Below, piece after piece: positions 47,133 through 58,772 of a DNA stretch of 64,000 nt. Source of the stretch: Drechslerella dactyloides (lineage: Eukaryota; Ascomycota; Orbiliomycetes; Orbiliales; Orbiliaceae). The stretch spans positions 1,860,001 through 1,924,000 of the forward strand of contig JAGTWJ010000017.1 in the NCBI GenBank assembly GCA_020064725.1, in the 5' to 3' direction. The position numbers and the translations under genes were made by a program. Each line of letters opens with the position of its first letter. The stretch's first letter is position 1. A model generated the notes under the pieces. The model ran no database searches, had not been told where the DNA came from, and saw only the letters and a list, made by a program, of their open reading frames with translations.

Positions 47133-47579
47133 AATTGAGATGAGAAACATTGGCTAGAGAGACTATTCTCGTCCTCACGTAAATACTATATGCCCGTCCT
47201 CGAGGTCTGCTAGCTAGTTGAAAGCGCTCTATCTTCAACATCCCTCACGCTGGCCATAGAAAATCTTGTTGATTTCTTGTAACATAAATAACCTAGTATA
47301 TAAGTAAGCAAAGGCAAAAAAGGCCATTTCATTTCGAGGCGATTTGTAGTATACACTAGGTCTCGCTACTGTCCAGGCCAATCTTTAGGTAAGCTTGCTT
47401 GTAGAAAATGAAATAGTTTGGTGGTTCACGGTAACGAAAGGTTGCGAGGCGATCGATCATTGACATGGTCTAGAGACTGGATGGATGTGAATTCACCAAG
47501 ATAGAACTTGCAAGCATTAGCGATGGGGTTTATCGTGGTATCCTATTGAAGTTTGAAGAGACCATATATTATATTACAA
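47133..47579. other. intergenic between convergent ATP7 and RAD1
   Basis: 447 bp of shared 3' flank. Nothing recognisable is seen. Confidence 0.45.
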
Positions 47580-50500
47580 TTAAGTGCTATATATGTTCGT
47601 ATTGAGGAAAGTGTGCACCTGTCTCCCAGCTTCCGGCCCAATTATCTTTGCTACGTCTCCTTCCCCTGCGTTGCTCAGCTCGATCACACTATCCATTTCG
47701 TAAACCACATGCTTATGATTCTTTTCATTGATACCGGGTATTGATTTCAAAATATCCTTTGAGTTATCAAATTGCTTGCTGTCAGTCTCATGCAACTGAT
47801 ATCCAAGAACGTCTGACTTACCATCGGCGCCTGCGCGTATGTGCTATACTCGTTTTCTCCCTCTGCTAGACCCACTGATACAGCCTTCAGTGGATCTGGT
47901 TCTTCTTGACCCCGTTTTAGCTCCTCAAAGATCTCGGCTGTCTGGTAAGGACTCGAAGACCATATTATTCTGAGCTTCGGGAAATGTAAGGTAAGAAGTA
48001 CGAGCTTAGACTGTAGATCTGACTGGTTAGGAGAAGCCGATGTGCTTAGATCCATGAAAGGCTCAAGATTAAATGACCGGTCTTGGTCGAATTCAATCAG
48101 CAACATGGGCTCCTGATAGCCCGCCAACATCGCTTCAGCCTGGGAATAGAGCCGCCCATCTTTGAATGACGATATCAAATCTTTCACGGATTTTCTTTCG
48201 ACGCAAATTGTCGGCGTTAAGATGTAGTCCCCCACTGTAAGAGAGCATGGGACAATATCTATGGCCTTCCCATGCAACAGAGAGGGCAGCGAGCTCCGAA
48301 ACTCCCTTACGTCAACGATCACCTAGAATCATACCTTGTGTTAAGCTCGAGGTCGCATTTGTACGCTTATGGAGCATAGCACTAACCCTTGGTGGTTCTG
48401 CTGTGGCCGCAAGCCGGCCCCCTCCGGCTATCCGGGTATTCAACGTCCTCAAAAATTGTTCTTGAGGGTCTTCAACCAAATGCGAGTCACCTGTGAGAGT
48501 CACCGTCATGCTCTGATAGCCCACAGTTATCAGAACGGCTTCTCGTTTCTCATTCAGTCATAGTTAGAAACAATTTCAAATGCTTACCGCTTTCTGTCGT
48601 ATCAATTTGGTAAAAGAATCTTTCTCCCTGCGCACTTTGCTAAGGTAAGTCTGCTCTTCTACAGACCCTCCATAGTACATAAAGTAGACCCGGATGTTGT
48701 TGGCTATCGTGTGTGAACTTCGGTGCACTTCTATACACCTGATGAATGCTGCGTCTGGATTGTAGATGATCACGTTCTCAGGTTGCAGCTCATCAAGAAG
48801 ACTATTGTCTGAGCCCGAGCTATATGGGTGGATGACAATCGCATCGCTTGGCTCGTGCATTTCAAAATCGATACTAGAAATGTCTTGGTCTGTAGATGCC
48901 TGTTCATACAGGCCCTCCGATAAATCAAGCAGAAGCCTTGAAGCTTCACTTGGGGCTTCGATCTGGCCGCTATTCACCTGCTCACGACTGCTCGTCGCCG
49001 CAGCAAACTGCGCCGCTCCTCTTACCCTCCGTCGTTTATTTGCTGGAGGCTTCTTTGATGTAATACCTCTTGTACTTGCTGGTATTGCTTTCTCTTTTGG
49101 AAGATCAGAGGCTCGAAATTTAGTAAAATCGTTGCGCCAGGCGAGGAATCCGAGAAATTTTCGATGCATAAACTTATTCAGCGGGAGATGTTTGGAGGTA
49201 AGGTCAATAATTCCCTCGTCAATGTAAGCATTGCCACTGATTTGTAGATATTCTGCAACTTGTAAACATGTCTGCCTATCCTGGCACATGATCAGAGTCG
49301 GTCCACTCTGGCTTGAGTTCGTGCTGCTTTGAGCGATTTCATCCAGAATATTTGACAAAACGCTCCATTTTGGCTGCTCTTCTAGGATCAGACCTGATGC
49401 TTGCAAGTCCGAGGGCGCGATGCTTTTGGGGGGCTTTCCTGTATAGACTCGCTTTCTCGCTGTAGAGAACAGGATATCGGCAGCGTCCAGATCTAACCAT
49501 GGCGATCGCATTTGAGTGTGAAAGCTATCGACGGGCGCATACGATGCCAGCAGAGTTTCAAGATGTTGATGGAACGATACCGCATCGAGTGACAGAAGAT
49601 TCCTGATAGAGTAGATTTCAGCACGCAAATTCTAAACATTATTTATCTATAAAGCTCAGACTGGTGAGAAGTTAGTATCTTACTGCAGTATCAGACGAAG
49701 TGTAGTCAAGTCTGCCGCTATCAATCTCGTTCGCGAGCTGACACGGTGCCATACCGGGTCAAGCTGCCTACGGATAAGTACATCGAATGAACGGTGCAGC
49801 GCGCTGTCGACACTCCAATCGTCGAGGTCCAAACCAGCATTTGCTTTTCGGAGCTCGCTGATAGATACCTCTATACACTGCAGAATGGCGTTCTGTATAG
49901 TTTGCATAGCGGCAGTCATACCGACTTCAAGCTCGACCACATCAGCCTTCCTAGCTTCGAGAGATTGAGCAACGCGGACGTGGTATCGAGGCCACAGGCT
50001 CGATTTCCGAAGGAATAGGTTGCGCATGATCGTTGAAAGCGGCGAGAATCCAGTTGCGAAAGCATCTGGGTTCTCAGAAAACGCCTTCATAAACCCGTTC
50101 TTGTTTTTCTGGCGGAACATGCGAACTATGAACGCTTCTGGCGATGTTGTGGTCACCCTATGGGACGTCGCAGGATTAGAGGACACTCGTGGCTGGTGTC
50201 TAATTGGCTCCATAGATCTCTTGCGTACCTCTCGGCATGAAGTATTACTAGCCCCGTAATCCGGGTCGGATCGAGGAGGCCTTGGTAGGGGATGCGGTGA
50301 GGTATCAGCATGGGTAACATCATAACATCCTAGCGTTATAGGCTGGTATACCTGAGAGTATATCGACAACTAAGATCCGTGAGGTCACTGTGAAGACGCC
50401 TCCATTGGCGTACATCTTCTCTCTTCCAGCTCCAGAGTCAGCTCCGAGCCTTTCGTGCGGATGGTCCGTATGACTGGGAGATTGGAATTTCAGGTGGTGC

Positions 50501-50955
50501 TGCTGTACCTGGAGGATACGTTTGTGACATCGGTATTGATGACGATGAGGCCACGAGCATAGGGCGCTTTCGAAATTGCGGCCTTCTCTGCAAGTTCTAA
50601 GAGGAAGAGCAATTTCTTAGTTCATGGCTAGATGTCGCTGGGAGACGCGCGAGTCTGTTGTTGGTCTGCAACCACCTTCTCCAAGTTGGGAGTTATCCGA
50701 GTCCCCAGCGCCTACCAAGACGACGAGGTTCCTCCCGGCGGCATCATAAGAGTGAAGCAAATTCGCGACGATTTGCTGCAGACCAAGGCCTCGGGCAAGG
50801 ACGACAAGAGTGTCATCGTTGTAAACTTCGCGAAATATTTCTTGCTGGTAGGCCTGCAGGTTATATCATTAGATAGTTCCCTAGCAGTGTAGCAGGATCT
50901 TACTGACTAGAGGCAGTGACAACTTGATAGGTGTACTTTTGGTGGAGTTGTCCAT
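47580..50955 (-). CDS. RAD1: structure-specific DNA repair endonuclease XPF/Rad1
   Basis: Catalytic subunit of the Rad1-Rad10 (XPF-ERCC1) nuclease in nucleotide excision repair and recombination. Ten exons: 50908-50955, 50676-50853, 50509-50596, 50352-50422, 50229-50280, 49684-50157, 48588-49602, 48387-48512, 47822-48322, 47580-47795, totalling 922 residues. The degenerate SF2 helicase-like region runs LPLAYQQEIFREVYNDDTLV, NTDVTNVSSREKMYANGG, SRILVVDILSGLLDP and SPEAFIVRMFRQKNKNGFMK. The nuclease domain carries VDVREFRSSLPSLL and the active-site ERKSVKDLI (ERKx3D). The C-terminal helix-hairpin-helix reads DILKSIPGINEKN...IIGPEAGRQVHTFL. Several short 5' exons were placed by family continuity. 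The acyl-protein thioesterase gene is divergent, 232 bp away. Confidence 0.93.
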
Positions 50956-51187
50956 TGCCGGGACTAGCGACGATGAGATAGCGATGGCGTTGACGGTGGG
51001 TTGTAACTGTTGTGGATGCCGGACGTTGGGTGGGTTACACACATCAATCCGGCCTCGATGCGCATATGCGCGCCACCACAAAGTTTCCTACCGGCACCAC
51101 TAGCACCGCCGATACATCGGCAACGATAAAACACACCCCCACAATCCCGCCACATTCAGTACAGATCCTTCTTGACAGTCTGCTGCA
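50956..51187. promoter_or_regulatory. short divergent promoter RAD1 / thioesterase
   Basis: Only 232 bp separate the two start codons, so the transcription units must share or overlap promoter elements. No clear TATA box. Confidence 0.5.
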
Positions 51188-52379
51188 ATGGCTGCTCCGA
51201 TGACTACAGCGCGAGCGATCGTGGTGCCAGCGATAGAAACCAAGCTGTGGGATTCGACAATCATATTCTGCCATGGACTGGGTGACACTGGCGGAGGGTG
51301 AATATTTCCTTCTCACCATTCCTTCCCCCCGACTCGCAACCGGAGCTGACAATGAGAGAGGAAACAGCTGGTCTTTCATCGCCGAGCTGTGGAAAAGCAA
51401 CAAAACACTCCCTCGCACTGCCTTCATCTTCCCGCATGCGCCAAAGATTCCGATAACTTGCAACGGGGGCATGCGCATGCCTGGATGGTGAGACTCGTTC
51501 TCTAGTTTGATACATCTCGTACTTCGGATCTGGAATTCTGGTGGAGTCGTTCTTACACAAGCATCGCTATCGCCACCGCTGCCAGGTATGACATTGTCGA
51601 TTTCGGGAATCTCACTGCACGTGAAGACGAGGCTGGGGTATGCATATGGATGCGCGGCAACATGACATCTCTAACATCCCGGAACAAAGGACATTGGCTG
51701 ACGAGTTGCTGCTATTGCTGGATAATGCTTGCAGCTAAGGTCCAGCACCCAGATTATCCAGAAGATAATCACGGAGCAGGTAGAGCAGGGAATAGACTCT
51801 AAGAGAATTATCCTGGGCGGTTTCTCTCAGGTATGAATATCTTCTGCTTAACCTCAGTATTCAACAAATGTCATTCTCATTCACCGGGTGCACGAGCGAG
51901 TCTGATAATGGGTATCTTTGGCAATAGGGTGGAGTTATGAGTCTGCTGACTGGTCTGACGTCGGAAATGCAACTGGGTGGTAAGGAGACCCCCGCCCCTC
52001 CAGCAGTGTATATTGATGCGGTCTCTGGGTGTAGTCTGTCTAAACTAGCCGCGATGGTCTCACAGGTATTGTCGCGCTGTCAAGCTACCTCCCGATGCGG
52101 GACCAGCTGCCGGCGATGATCTCGGACGCGAATCGCAAGACGCCGATATTTATGGGGCACGGTAAAGACGACCCGGTGGTCAAGCATGCGTGGGGGACTA
52201 TGAGCCGCGACATACTGTTGAAGCAGAAGTGTAATGTCAGCTGGCACGAGTACAATGGGCTGGGGCATTCAGCGGACCCGGAGGAGATCGACGCCTTGGA
52301 GAGATGGATCATGGACCGCCTACAGCCGGCTTCGGGGGCGGGTGAGGCGTCGAAGAGCGAGCCGAAGAGCGAGCTGTAG
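51188..52379 (+). CDS. APT1: acyl-protein thioesterase 1
   Basis: Serine alpha/beta hydrolase that removes palmitate from cysteine-linked proteins in the cytosol. Six exons: 51188-51297, 51359-51487, 51586-51637, 51735-51830, 51928-51979, 52066-52379, totalling 250 residues. Visible: IIFCHGLGDTGG, KTLPRTAFIFPHAPKIPIT, MPGWYDI, nucleophile elbow GGFSQGG (Ser about 128, split by intron 4), GKDDPVV (Asp about 182) and NGLGHSADPEE (His about 214). The tail EASKSEPKSEL is extra. The exon 1-2 junction gives DTGGGGNSW where relatives have DTGAGW, so the exact junction there is less sure: several AG acceptors lie within six bases. Confidence 0.93.
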
Positions 52380-52875
52380 GCAGACCACAGAGTCCATAGA
52401 CGAATAGACAGAGTGCTTAGAGCCTTTAGAGCCGAGTGTACAAATCCGAGTAGCTTGGGGCCTGCGTAATCACCACGCGCGGACGTGTGAAGTTCAAGTT
52501 TGAAGTTGTCGTAGCCTTGAATCGAGCCCGAATCCTGCGGCCTTGCCACGGCGGCGGTGCCGTTCGCTTTGGTGCTCTGTTTGCTGCTAGCCAGCCCAGC
52601 CACGCTGCCAGCGTCATCTTCATCACCACCATCTCCAGCTTCAACCTTCACCTTGGCGCTTGTATTCCCTCTCACTGTTTTGCGCTGCCGCAGTCCCGGT
52701 TGACGATGTGCTGATACGCCGCCATTTCAGCCGACCTTTACCACCTCCAACCAGCGTCCGCCAGCTGCAGCTGCAGCTCCTCTGCCCTGCCCGGCCTCTT
52801 TCACGCCCTCACCACTGCTGTTTGCCGCCGTCCACATCGCTGCCTCCTCGTCGATAGACCCGCCGTCCAGGCGGC
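52380..52875. other. intergenic, thioesterase 3' flank and LAS17 promoter
   Basis: The last 130 bases are pyrimidine-rich with CAGCTG repeats (about 52760-52780), probably the LAS17 leader. No gene. Confidence 0.45.
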
Positions 52876-54905
52876 ATGGCTCCTTCAAACCTAACAAAGA
52901 ACGACCACGAACAGGTCAAGCGAGTCGTCCCCTCGGCCACGAACGATATCCTGGGGCACGGTGTCGCCCGTCTCTACGTCAACTACCCGGACAGGAACAG
53001 ATGGAACTACACAGGTATCTCCGGCTGCCTCGTCCTTGCCAACGACAAGGTCGGCAAAACGCACTTCTTCAAGATCGTGGATATTTCGGTACGTTCCATG
53101 CTCGGATAGCTCCTCCCCCGATATCCGGTGATGAAAGCCAAGCTTGCCGTCATCTAATAGGGTGTTTTATCTCATTGACTTTGCTTCTCTCTGTCTCCAG
53201 CCTGCGAATCGAGGTGTCTTGTGGGATCAGGAGCTTTATGAGGGCCTACAGTACAACCAGGACCGAACATTCTTCCATTCATTCGAGATCGAGGACTGTT
53301 CTGCGGGTTTCTCCTTCACTGATGAAAAGGAGGCCGAAGCATTCAGAAAACGAGTACTGAAAATCGCGCCGCCTCTGCCACCGGGCGCTCGCCAGCATCA
53401 CCACGCGCAATCGTCTGTCCAGAAGCCGAAAGCTAGAGATACCGCCCCGTCGCATGCTATCGGATATCAAAGCGCGTCAGCGTCTTTGGCCAAGGGACCA
53501 GAGCCGCCATCAGCTCCTGTCGCCGACGAGATTGATCCATCATGGAAACCACTATTAGCTGAGCTCTACGAGCTTGGTATCACTGATGAGATGATTCGGA
53601 ATAATTCGGATTTCATTCGAGAATATGTTGAGCAGAACCGGGCGTCTTTATCGAGGCATGAGGCTCCAGATACTTCTTCGAACGGTGGGAGCGTCGGTCC
53701 GCATATGTCCGCCCCCCCTCCGCCGCCCCCACCGCCTCCGCCTCCATCCCAGCCAGCCGCCTTCATCCCGGCCGTTGTGCCCGCGTCGAGACCGCCGCCA
53801 GCGCCGCCGGCAGAGCCACCAGCTTCGCTCGCATCTCGTCGCAATCCCCCGCCCCCACCGCCAACCCCTCGACGAACTCAAGCAAGTAACCCCTCCTCGG
53901 AAAGCCATTATGAACCGACATCTCCTCCACCTAGAGAGCCGTCGCCAAAACCTTCCCCGTTCCAATTCAGAGTACCACCCCCACTGCAAAATGCTGGCAT
54001 ATATGCAGACCGAGACCCGCCAAAACCAGTTCAGGCACCTACGACTGCCCCCCCACCTCTGCCTCCCAAGATACCCCACGAAAGCCAACCGGATCGGAAT
54101 CATGTCTTTGCAGTGCCTCCACCATTTTCGAAACCTAGTTCCTCTGTCCGGCCAGTGCCGGCGCCTCCCCCTCCACGAGGTCATGCCCCCCCTCCTCCAC
54201 CACCCAGGGGCTCGGTTGCGGCCCCTCCAATTCCGTCTCGTGGTTCACTAAGCGGGTCATCACCATCCGTACCTCCTCCACGGCCGCTTTTCTCTGCGAA
54301 TAATCCAGCGCCGCCGGTAGCACCCCCTCCTCCGCCGAGAGTGCCGCCACCTCCTACCGCCTCTGGATACAGCAATGCGCCGGCCCCCCCTGCCCCTCCA
54401 CCGCCACCGATTCCGGGATTCAATTCAACATCCGCTCCGCCTCCACCACCCCCACCACCCCCACCACCTCCTCCTCCTCCCGGGTTTGGAACTGGAGTAC
54501 CACCTGCTCCTCCTCCGCCGCCCCCTCCACCAACGCTTGGTGGTGACGGGCCGCAAGCGCCGAGCCTCGGTTCAGGGCAGCCGCAAGATCTCCTGGCTTC
54601 GATTCGCGGTGCTGGAGGGAAATCAGCATTGAAGAAAACTGCTGTTGTGAACGATAGATCGCGACCGCAAACCAATGGTGGTCCTGAAAAGGCGGGTGGA
54701 GGTGCCGCAGAAGCTGGGTCTGGAGCAGGTCTTGGAGACGCTTTGCAACGCGCGCTCGATAACAGAAAGAAGAAAATAAGCCGAGACAGTGGTGCGTATG
54801 CCCCAGGGCGCAGAGTTTACAAGTCTGCAATATATCTTTTACCCGTAATACATTACTGACTATTACCTACTAGACGATGAGGATGATGATAATGGCTGGG
54901 ACTAG
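52876..54905 (+). CDS. LAS17: WASP-family actin nucleation promoter (Las17)
   Basis: Activates Arp2/3 at endocytic actin patches. Three exons: 52876-53088, 53201-54791, 54874-54905, totalling 611 residues. The N-terminal WH1/EVH1 domain reads GVARLYVNYPDRNRWNYTGI, FFKIVDISPANRGVLWDQEL and TFFHSFEIEDCSAGFSF. A long proline-rich centre with many SH3- and profilin-binding runs (PPPPPPPP, about residues 270-525) follows. The WH2 motif is LLASIRGAGGKSALKKT (about 536-552), then a connector helix (GLGDALQRALDNRKKK), and the acidic end DDEDDDNGWD is provided by the 32-nt last exon. Like yeast Las17, it shows no CRIB/GTPase-binding motif by eye. Confidence 0.95.
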
Positions 54906-55712
54906 TTAAGCGCAGACGCGCCAAGCCGGCAGCTCAGGTACGTTGCTCGTTTCCGAAGCTGTTCGGCTAGTTGCGCCACATGCGGGCGCTGTGGCTGGTG
55001 TAGGTCTCAAGACCTCATTCGCCTCAGCGCGGGGCTGGCGAGAGCGGCTATCTTGCAACTGTAGGCATGACCAAATCCCGTTATCTCAGTTCCAGGCCGG
55101 GTCTCACTCGCGCTTCAGCGCGTCGTAACCCTTTCCGTGTCCATAGCTACCATTTCTTCGCCGCTTTCTTGCCCTTTCTATCTCTGTATCTATCCTGGCC
55201 CTCGGCGAGCGACCTGTGCCGGCCTGTAGGTTTAGAAGCTGGAGTTGCCGCAGGCTATTAATGTTTATCTCAATCATTCAGTGCCACTGTCTTTGTTACT
55301 AGACTGTCGGTCTTTGGCATGGAGCCTAATACACCCGTCAGCGTTCGCTCAATCAATCGTAATCGTAGTCGTAGCCTTAAATAGTCGCAGTTGCGTAGTC
55401 GTAGTTGCGGCGGCGGCCTGCTGCTGCAGCCGAATTCGATTTTTTTTTCGACTGTGAAGCGCCCCACGCACCACCTCCACCACACCCACCGCCGCCAACA
55501 TCACCACCACCACCACCACTACCAACCTCATCACCACCAGGAGCCTGTCCGACCTTTCCGCCCCGAGGCCATACGCACGACAAAAGAAGCAGCCGCTTTG
55601 TTTCCCGGCGCCTCTTTTACAATACCACCGCCCAACTAAACTCGTACCTTGACCCTCACTTGTCCAACTCTCATCACCTTTGCCCACCTCCCGACTGCAT
55701 TCCACGACGAAA
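54906..55712. other. intergenic, LAS17 3' flank and EGD1 promoter/leader
   Basis: Contains CACCAC triplet repeats (about 55465-55550) and a pyrimidine-rich leader before EGD1. No gene is recognised. Confidence 0.45.
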
Positions 55713-56461
55713 ATGGACGCCCAAAAGCTGGCCAGACTGCAAGCCTCCGTCAGAATAGGTTTGCCAATACCCTTCCCCGAACCCTCCGTGAACTCTCCCG
55801 GGCGCCATGTCAGCTAACCTTCTATCTCGCATTGTACAGGGTTTGTTACTGCCTCCAATCTTGCTGCCGCGGCCTGGGCCAACGACAACCATGCCTTTCC
55901 CCTCAATTTCGCAACTTTGGTATAACTATAGCAATCGCTGACCGCCGGTTACCGAGCGTAGAGGAAAAGGGACACCGAGACGAAAGGTCAAGAAGGTCCA
56001 CAAGAGCTCAGGCACTGACGACAAGAAGCTGCAATCCTCGTTGAAAAAGCTCAATGTGCAACCAATCCAAGCTATCGAGGAAGTCAACATGTTCAAGGAG
56101 GACGGCAACGTCATCCACTTCTCTGCCCCTAAAGGTAATCGATAGTGTATAACCTCGAGATATATGACCGCAATGTATTCTCTAACGCATCTCCTTTGGC
56201 CTTCTAGTCCATGCTTCGGTGCCTGCAAATACCTTTGCAATCTACGGGAATGGAGAAGACAAGGAACTTACAGAGTTGGTTCCAGGAATCCTGAATCAGC
56301 TCGGACCGGACTCGCTAGCTTCCCTGAGAAAACTCGCGGAAAGTTATCAGTCACTACAGAAGAAGGAAGGTGGTGATGACAAGAAAGATGGCGATGATGA
56401 TGACGATGACGACATCCCGGATCTAGTCGCAGGGGAAAGCTTTGAAAGCAAAGTCGAGTAG
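55713..56461 (+). CDS. EGD1: nascent polypeptide-associated complex subunit beta
   Basis: Ribosome-bound chaperone subunit (NAC-beta/BTF3). Three exons: 55713-55758, 55964-56134, 56208-56461, totalling 156 residues. Starts MDAQKLARLQASVRI, then the ribosome-binding GKGTPRRKVKKVHK. The NAC domain (KLNVQPIQAIEEVNMFKEDG, HASVPANTFAIYGNGEDKEL) and TELVPGILNQLGPDSLASLR follow, and the acidic tail ends DIPDLVAGESFESKVE. Intron 1 is 205 nt, long for this window; its acceptor GTAGAG was chosen because it restores VRIGKGTPRR after a CTGAC branch site. Confidence 0.95.
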
Positions 56462-57128
56462 AGCAGATATCACATTTCTCCTCTCAATCGCCAGAACCCC
56501 CAGAACTGTATCAAACCACACCGTCGCCTCTCCCTCTTCTTCCCTTGTGTTATAATGATACATATCCTCGATTCTCAGGCAGTAATGTTTCGATAGCAAT
56601 GTTTTGGAGACCGGCCCGAACATGCGGGAACATAAGAACAAAATCTCGTTCAACTACCGCCTGGCCTCCTTTCGCCTAACCCAAATATTTGCACTCGGCG
56701 CCGGAAAACTTGTTAAGCTTGCTCTTCTTTGTTCAACTTTAGTTGAATAGTGATGTCTTTCTTCTTCCTCCATGTTGCACCCGTTCCAAGGCTGTGGGTT
56801 TGCACCTGTATGTTACTAGGGCATGATCGTGATACAATTACAACGAACCAAACCCAATGATCATAGGGCAAAAACATATAACTGGACATTACAGATACAA
56901 GTGTGTCGGAAGAGGAGTGGAGGCCTCTGAAAAGTAAAGAGCTCAGCTTAAGAAGGAGAAGGGAACAAAGAGAACACAACCAGGTACTACTGCCACAATG
57001 CCACCGAGGCGAGTGCTACAGTGCTGGCGAGAGCTGTCAATATGGGATCCGCCGGTTGCGAATTCAATTATTCTAAAGCCAGGGGTCCACTTCAGAGGAA
57101 TTATCCGGGTTCTTCCTATAGCTGCGGC
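56462..57128. other. intergenic between convergent EGD1 and pyruvate carrier genes
   Basis: 667 bp of 3' flanks. No RNA gene or coding frame is supported. Confidence 0.45.
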
Positions 57129-57708
57129 TTATGTAGTTCTGGTTTGCAATTCCGCCAACACTGGGTGCTCCTGCTTCAGTCTCTTTTGCTCTCGCTCATA
57201 CCTAGACCACCAATGTTAGTCTGGCTTGACCAATCGTCATGCTCATGGAGGGAGAGACTTGGCGTACAGTAGAATTCTGCTGACTTGTACCGTTCCAACG
57301 CCCGCAAGGAAGAAATTAACGGCGGCAAGCCTATCGTCACACACGAGAGAGAGAGAGAGAGAGAGAGAGAGTATGTTAGCCGTAGGAAAGAGCAAAAGCG
57401 TTTGGGGGCTCGGAGGGATGTTCTCGTACAGGTAGTTTTTCGGCTTGATGATGAGGCACCACCGCGTCCATATGCTTCCGGTGGCAGTAAGGGCAAGGTT
57501 CTGAGTGAGGGAAAGCTTCTCGGGAGGGCGATAGAAATCAGAGATGCCGGCAATGACAAGCCCCCATTTCATCACCGGCGCCTGCGAAAATATGGGGTTA
57601 GCACGGGACTTGCGAGTTTTGAGTCGGGTTGGTCTTACGAACCCAGAAATGGACTGTTTTCAGCCCGACCTCGCTATTCCATAGCCTTGAAAATGCCGCC
57701 GACGCCAT
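57129..57708 (-). CDS. MPC2: mitochondrial pyruvate carrier subunit (MPC2/MPC3 type)
   Basis: Half of the heterodimeric inner-membrane pyruvate carrier. Four exons: 57643-57708, 57430-57581, 57268-57330, 57129-57201, totalling 117 residues. The sequence MASAAFSRLWNSEVGLKTVH FWAPVMKWGLVIAGISDF, YRPPEKLSLTQNLALTATGS, IWTRWCLIIKPKN and LAAVNFFLAGVGTVQVSRIL is diagnostic. The last exon (YEREQKRLKQEHPVLAELQT) depends on an intron with a CTAAC branch and TAG acceptor; without it the protein would end earlier, as LLYAKSLPP. Intron 2 contains a (GA)13 tract whose minus-strand reading is an extreme polypyrimidine stretch. It is divergent from the complex I subunit gene, 246 bp away. Confidence 0.9.
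57345..57371. repeat. (GA)13 microsatellite in MPC intron 2
   Basis: An uninterrupted GA dinucleotide run inside the intron 57331-57429. In transcript sense it is (CU)n between a CTAAC branch-like site and the acceptor region. Confidence 0.9.
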
Positions 57709-57954
57709 GATTGTGATGTGTAGTGAGAGTGAGGAAGATTGGTGGTGATGGACAATGATACTGTCGGCGTTGGTGGTGATGAAGCACGTCGGAGGTTGTC
57801 ATTCCTAAGCCCGACGTCGGCGGTTGGCGAGATCCCGGGCCCCGGGATTGGCTCTGGGGGAGCGTTTGCTCTGTTCCGGTCACAACCGCACACGCAACCG
57901 CTTCTGCTTCTGTGTCTCAACGTCACGAAAACCGACCTCTCAGTTCTGCGAATC
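57709..57954. promoter_or_regulatory. divergent promoter MPC / NDUFA2
   Basis: 246 bp between start codons of two nuclear genes for mitochondrial inner-membrane energy metabolism. It includes a short GC-rich palindrome-like GATCCCGGGCCCCGGGATTG at about 57831-57850, a candidate regulatory site. Confidence 0.5.
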
Positions 57955-58455
57955 ATGGCTGCCAGATTCACGTTTACGAAGCAGCTCAAAGAGCTACGGT
58001 TCCACCTGTGCCAAACGGGTGCAGCTAGCACGCCGCTGCGGTAAGGCACCCGTCTGACCATTTTTAGCATCCAATGGGCTTTTTCTGACGGCCAGCGCCA
58101 GATCATTCATCACGAAATCGTATCCTACCATGAAAAAGAACAATCCGGATATCCCGATCCTGATACGAGAAGCTCAAGGCACATCACCTCGTGTATTTGC
58201 TCGATACGGTATGTAAGCTTCTCACCGCGGGCTTAAGTCCTTTGACCGATACAATTTTTTGCACGCGTCTCGGATCCACATGTGCTCACTCTGATAAATG
58301 CGTCTCAGAACTCGGGAAAGAGACACAAGTTCCACTATCCGGTAAGCCATTCTGAACGTCTAAACTATCATGCGAACGTCTGCTGACAAATGGCAGATCT
58401 CTCGGAAGCTGAGATTGAGAGCAAAGTGTCGGCGATCACCCAATCACCGCCGTAA
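57955..58455 (+). CDS. NDUFA2: NADH:ubiquinone oxidoreductase subunit NDUFA2 (10.5 kDa)
   Basis: Accessory thioredoxin-fold subunit of the matrix arm of mitochondrial complex I. Four exons: 57955-58040, 58102-58208, 58309-58341, 58397-58455, totalling 94 residues, the family length. The protein starts MAARFTFTKQLKELRFHLCQ, continues SFITKSYPTMKKNNPDIPIL, IREAQGTSPRVFARYELGKE and ends EAEIESKVSAITQSPP. Exon 3 is only 33 nt. The presence of a complex I subunit excludes Saccharomyces-like yeasts. Confidence 0.96.
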
Positions 58456-58772
58456 TGCTCCCCGCTATATACGTCGAATCATTGGTTGGGTTCTCTTGGA
58501 TAAAAGCAAGGGCCGCATATCGAATATACCGACTACTCCTAGGACCTCTAAAATATGCCACTAAGTATTATCTAAGTGTCTCCGAAGAGGAACAGCCGGT
58601 CTACGGCGTATCTTCTGGCCTTGAATTCAGGAATGGCAAGAAACAAGGTACACGCCGAATGTACAAGAGCCAGTAACGGGATGATATCTTGTTTAGTAAG
58701 CTTTGGGTGCATCTAGACCCCTTCTTACGGAATCATACTATTCTATTGAAAATAATTTCCAGGCGGCCTTGA
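58456..58772. other. intergenic between convergent NDUFA2 and dioxygenase genes
   Basis: 317 bp of 3' flanks. Nothing recognisable. Confidence 0.45.

Noticed and set aside
53625..54675. Long frames on both strands within LAS17
   Set aside because: Shadows of the proline-codon repeats; glycine-rich on the minus strand and R/H/L-rich in the other plus frame.
57202..57267. Shorter pyruvate carrier ending LLYAKSLPP
   Set aside because: An intron with a CTAAC branch and TAG acceptor gives a charged in-frame tail; the phases fit exactly.
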